From: Porphyrobacter sp. | Lineage (GTDB): Bacteria > Pseudomonadota > Alphaproteobacteria > Sphingomonadales > Sphingomonadaceae | Reading direction: 5' to 3' | Assembly: GCA_021732945.1 (NCBI GenBank) | Contig: JAKFWB010000123.1 | Coordinates: 1-7,533, forward strand | DNA: 7,533 nt | Part shown: positions 6,582 to 7,533 of the stretch, piece by piece | Position numbering within the stretch: the stretch's first letter is position 1 | Layout: each line of letters opens with the position of its first letter | Made by a program: the position numbers and the translations under genes | Notes under the pieces: generated by a model | What the model was told of the DNA's origin: nothing | Seen by the model: only the letters and a program-made list of their open reading frames with translations | Databases searched by the model: none

Positions 6582-7533
6582 TTGCGCATAGTCCGGCTGG
6601 CTGACGGGGGATTTACGGCTAGACTCGGATCAAGCGGGGGGCATTCTGTTGCGCAGACGCAGGCAGGCAAGCCCCTGTGCGCGAAGCATATACGCCAGGC
6701 ACGCCTGCCCCGTGGCATCATCACCCTCAGCCTCACCGCGCTCGCCCTGTCCGGCTGCGCCGTCGGCCGTGAGGACGTTCCCACCCTGTCGAGCGTGCAG
6801 CCCCTGCCCGATCAGTGGCAGCTGGCCGCGCCTTCAGGGGCGGAAATCCCGCTTGATCGCTATTGGGAAATGCTCGGCGATCCGCTGATCGAGGCATATG
6901 TTGCTAGGGCGCGCGCCGATAACCTCGATATCGCGCAGGCCGCCGCCCGCCTGCGCGCCGCCCGCGCGGGGCTGCGGCAAGCGCGGGCCGACCGCGTGCC
7001 GACCATCACCGGCAGCAGCAGCGCCCGGCGCGATGTCGGCGATTTTGCGAGCGATGATGTGCAGTTCTCGCTCGGCGCGGATGCTTCGTGGGAGGTTGAC
7101 CTGTTCGGGCGGATCGATGCCTCGATCGATGCCGCGCGCGGTGATCTGCAATCCGCAGGCTATTCGCTCGCTGATCTGGAGCGGGTGATCGTCGCGCAGG
7201 TGGCGAGCCAGGTGGTGACCGCCCGCTCGCTCGCCGCGCAGCTGGCGATTGCGCGCAGCACTCTCGCCAATCAGGAGGACAATCTCCAGATTGCCCGCTG
7301 GCGCAATCAGGCCGGGCTGGTCGACAGTCTCGACGTCGAACAGGCCCGCACCCAGCGCGCGCAGACCGCGGCGATCATTCCGCAGCTGGAAAGCGATCTG
7401 GCAGCGGTGGCGAATGCGATTTCAACCCTGATCGGAGAGCCGCCCGGCGCGGTCTATCGCGCGCTCATCGATGCACCGCGCGCTGTGCCGGTTCCGCCCG
7501 GCAGCATCGATGTCAGCACGCCGGCCGATGTGC
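6582..7533 (+). CDS. NodT/OprM-family outer-membrane efflux lipoprotein, C-terminus outside the window, start uncertain
   Basis: This is the outer-membrane channel subunit of a tripartite (RND-type) efflux pump, related to TolC/OprM and NodT. A lipoprotein signal is clear: basic KHIRQARLPRG, hydrophobic IITLSLTALA, then lipobox LSGC with the lipidated Cys at 6756-6758, followed by AVGREDVP. The mature part shows family hallmarks: RYWEMLGDPLIEAYVARARADNLDI, alternating Ala/Arg helices (AAARLRAARAGLRQARA), the signature WEVDLFGRIDA, and VDSLDVEQARTQRAQTAA in the coiled-coil repeat. The frame is open from 6576 but has no ATG or GTG before the lipobox. The coordinate given is the only TTG (6582), which would put the Cys at residue 59, too far for a normal signal. 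A CTG at 6675 would put it at residue 28. A TTG at 6649 in another frame has a good GGGGGG site seven bases upstream. Pump and adaptor genes are probably to the right. Substrate unknown. Confidence 0.9.
   Translation, partial: MRIVRLADGGFTARLGSSGGHSVAQTQAGKPLCAKHIRQARLPRGIITLSLTALALSGCAVGREDVPTLSSVQPLPDQWQLAAPSGAEIPLDRYWEMLGDPLIEAYVARARADNLDIAQAAARLRAARAGLRQARADRVPTITGSSSARRDVGDFASDDVQFSLGADASWEVDLFGRIDASIDAARGDLQSAGYSLADLERVIVAQVASQVVTARSLAAQLAIARSTLANQEDNLQIARWRNQAGLVDSLDVEQARTQRAQTAAIIPQLESDLAAVANAISTLIGEPPGAVYRALIDAPRAVPVPPGSIDVSTPADV

Noticed and set aside
6140..6784. 214-codon minus-strand open frame
   Set aside because: It lies opposite the FecR-like gene and the NodT signal region; no family features and a composition typical of antisense shadow.

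Overview
The window looks like chromosomal DNA from a GC-rich alphaproteobacterium. The coding style (strong G/C at third codon positions, abundant GCG/CGC/GGC) and the gene mix fit Sphingomonadales, perhaps an Erythrobacter-like group. That mix is an M13 peptidase, an intracellular PHB depolymerase, a DUF4126 membrane protein and a NodT-type efflux lipoprotein. The assignment is inferred from style and content, not from a marker gene.

Layout, left to right. (1) Minus strand, running off the left edge: the N-terminal 494 codons of an exported M13 (neprilysin-like) metallopeptidase, start at 1483. (2) Minus strand, 1619-3493: a complete half-type ABC exporter (membrane domain plus ATPase). It is followed 135 bp later by the peptidase gene in the same direction. 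(3) 3494-3683: a divergent intergenic region with two overlapping palindromes and a 21-bp-spaced direct repeat. (4) Plus strand, 3684-4922: phaZ, an intracellular polyhydroxyalkanoate depolymerase with its Cys/Asp/His residues in place. (5) 4923-5159: a convergent gap with one good hairpin. (6) Minus strand, 5160-5759: a DUF4126 membrane protein. (7) 5760-6002: a divergent, relatively AT-rich intergenic region. (8) Plus strand, 6003-6458: a small secreted protein with a FecR-like domain. (9) Plus strand, about 6582 to the right edge: the N-terminal part of a NodT/OprM-family outer-membrane efflux lipoprotein. Its lipobox is clear but its start codon is not.

The genes do not form one pathway. 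phaZ mobilises carbon stored as PHA granules. The NodT protein is the outer-membrane channel of a tripartite pump whose other parts would lie beyond the right edge. The ABC exporter and the peptidase could be co-transcribed, but nothing links them functionally.

I see no CRISPR array, tRNA, rRNA, insertion sequence or phage gene, and nothing that amounts to a new multi-gene system. The most useful leads are the operator-like palindromes upstream of phaZ and the missing canonical start of the NodT gene. Long open frames opposite the peptidase and phaZ are shadows of high-GC coding.
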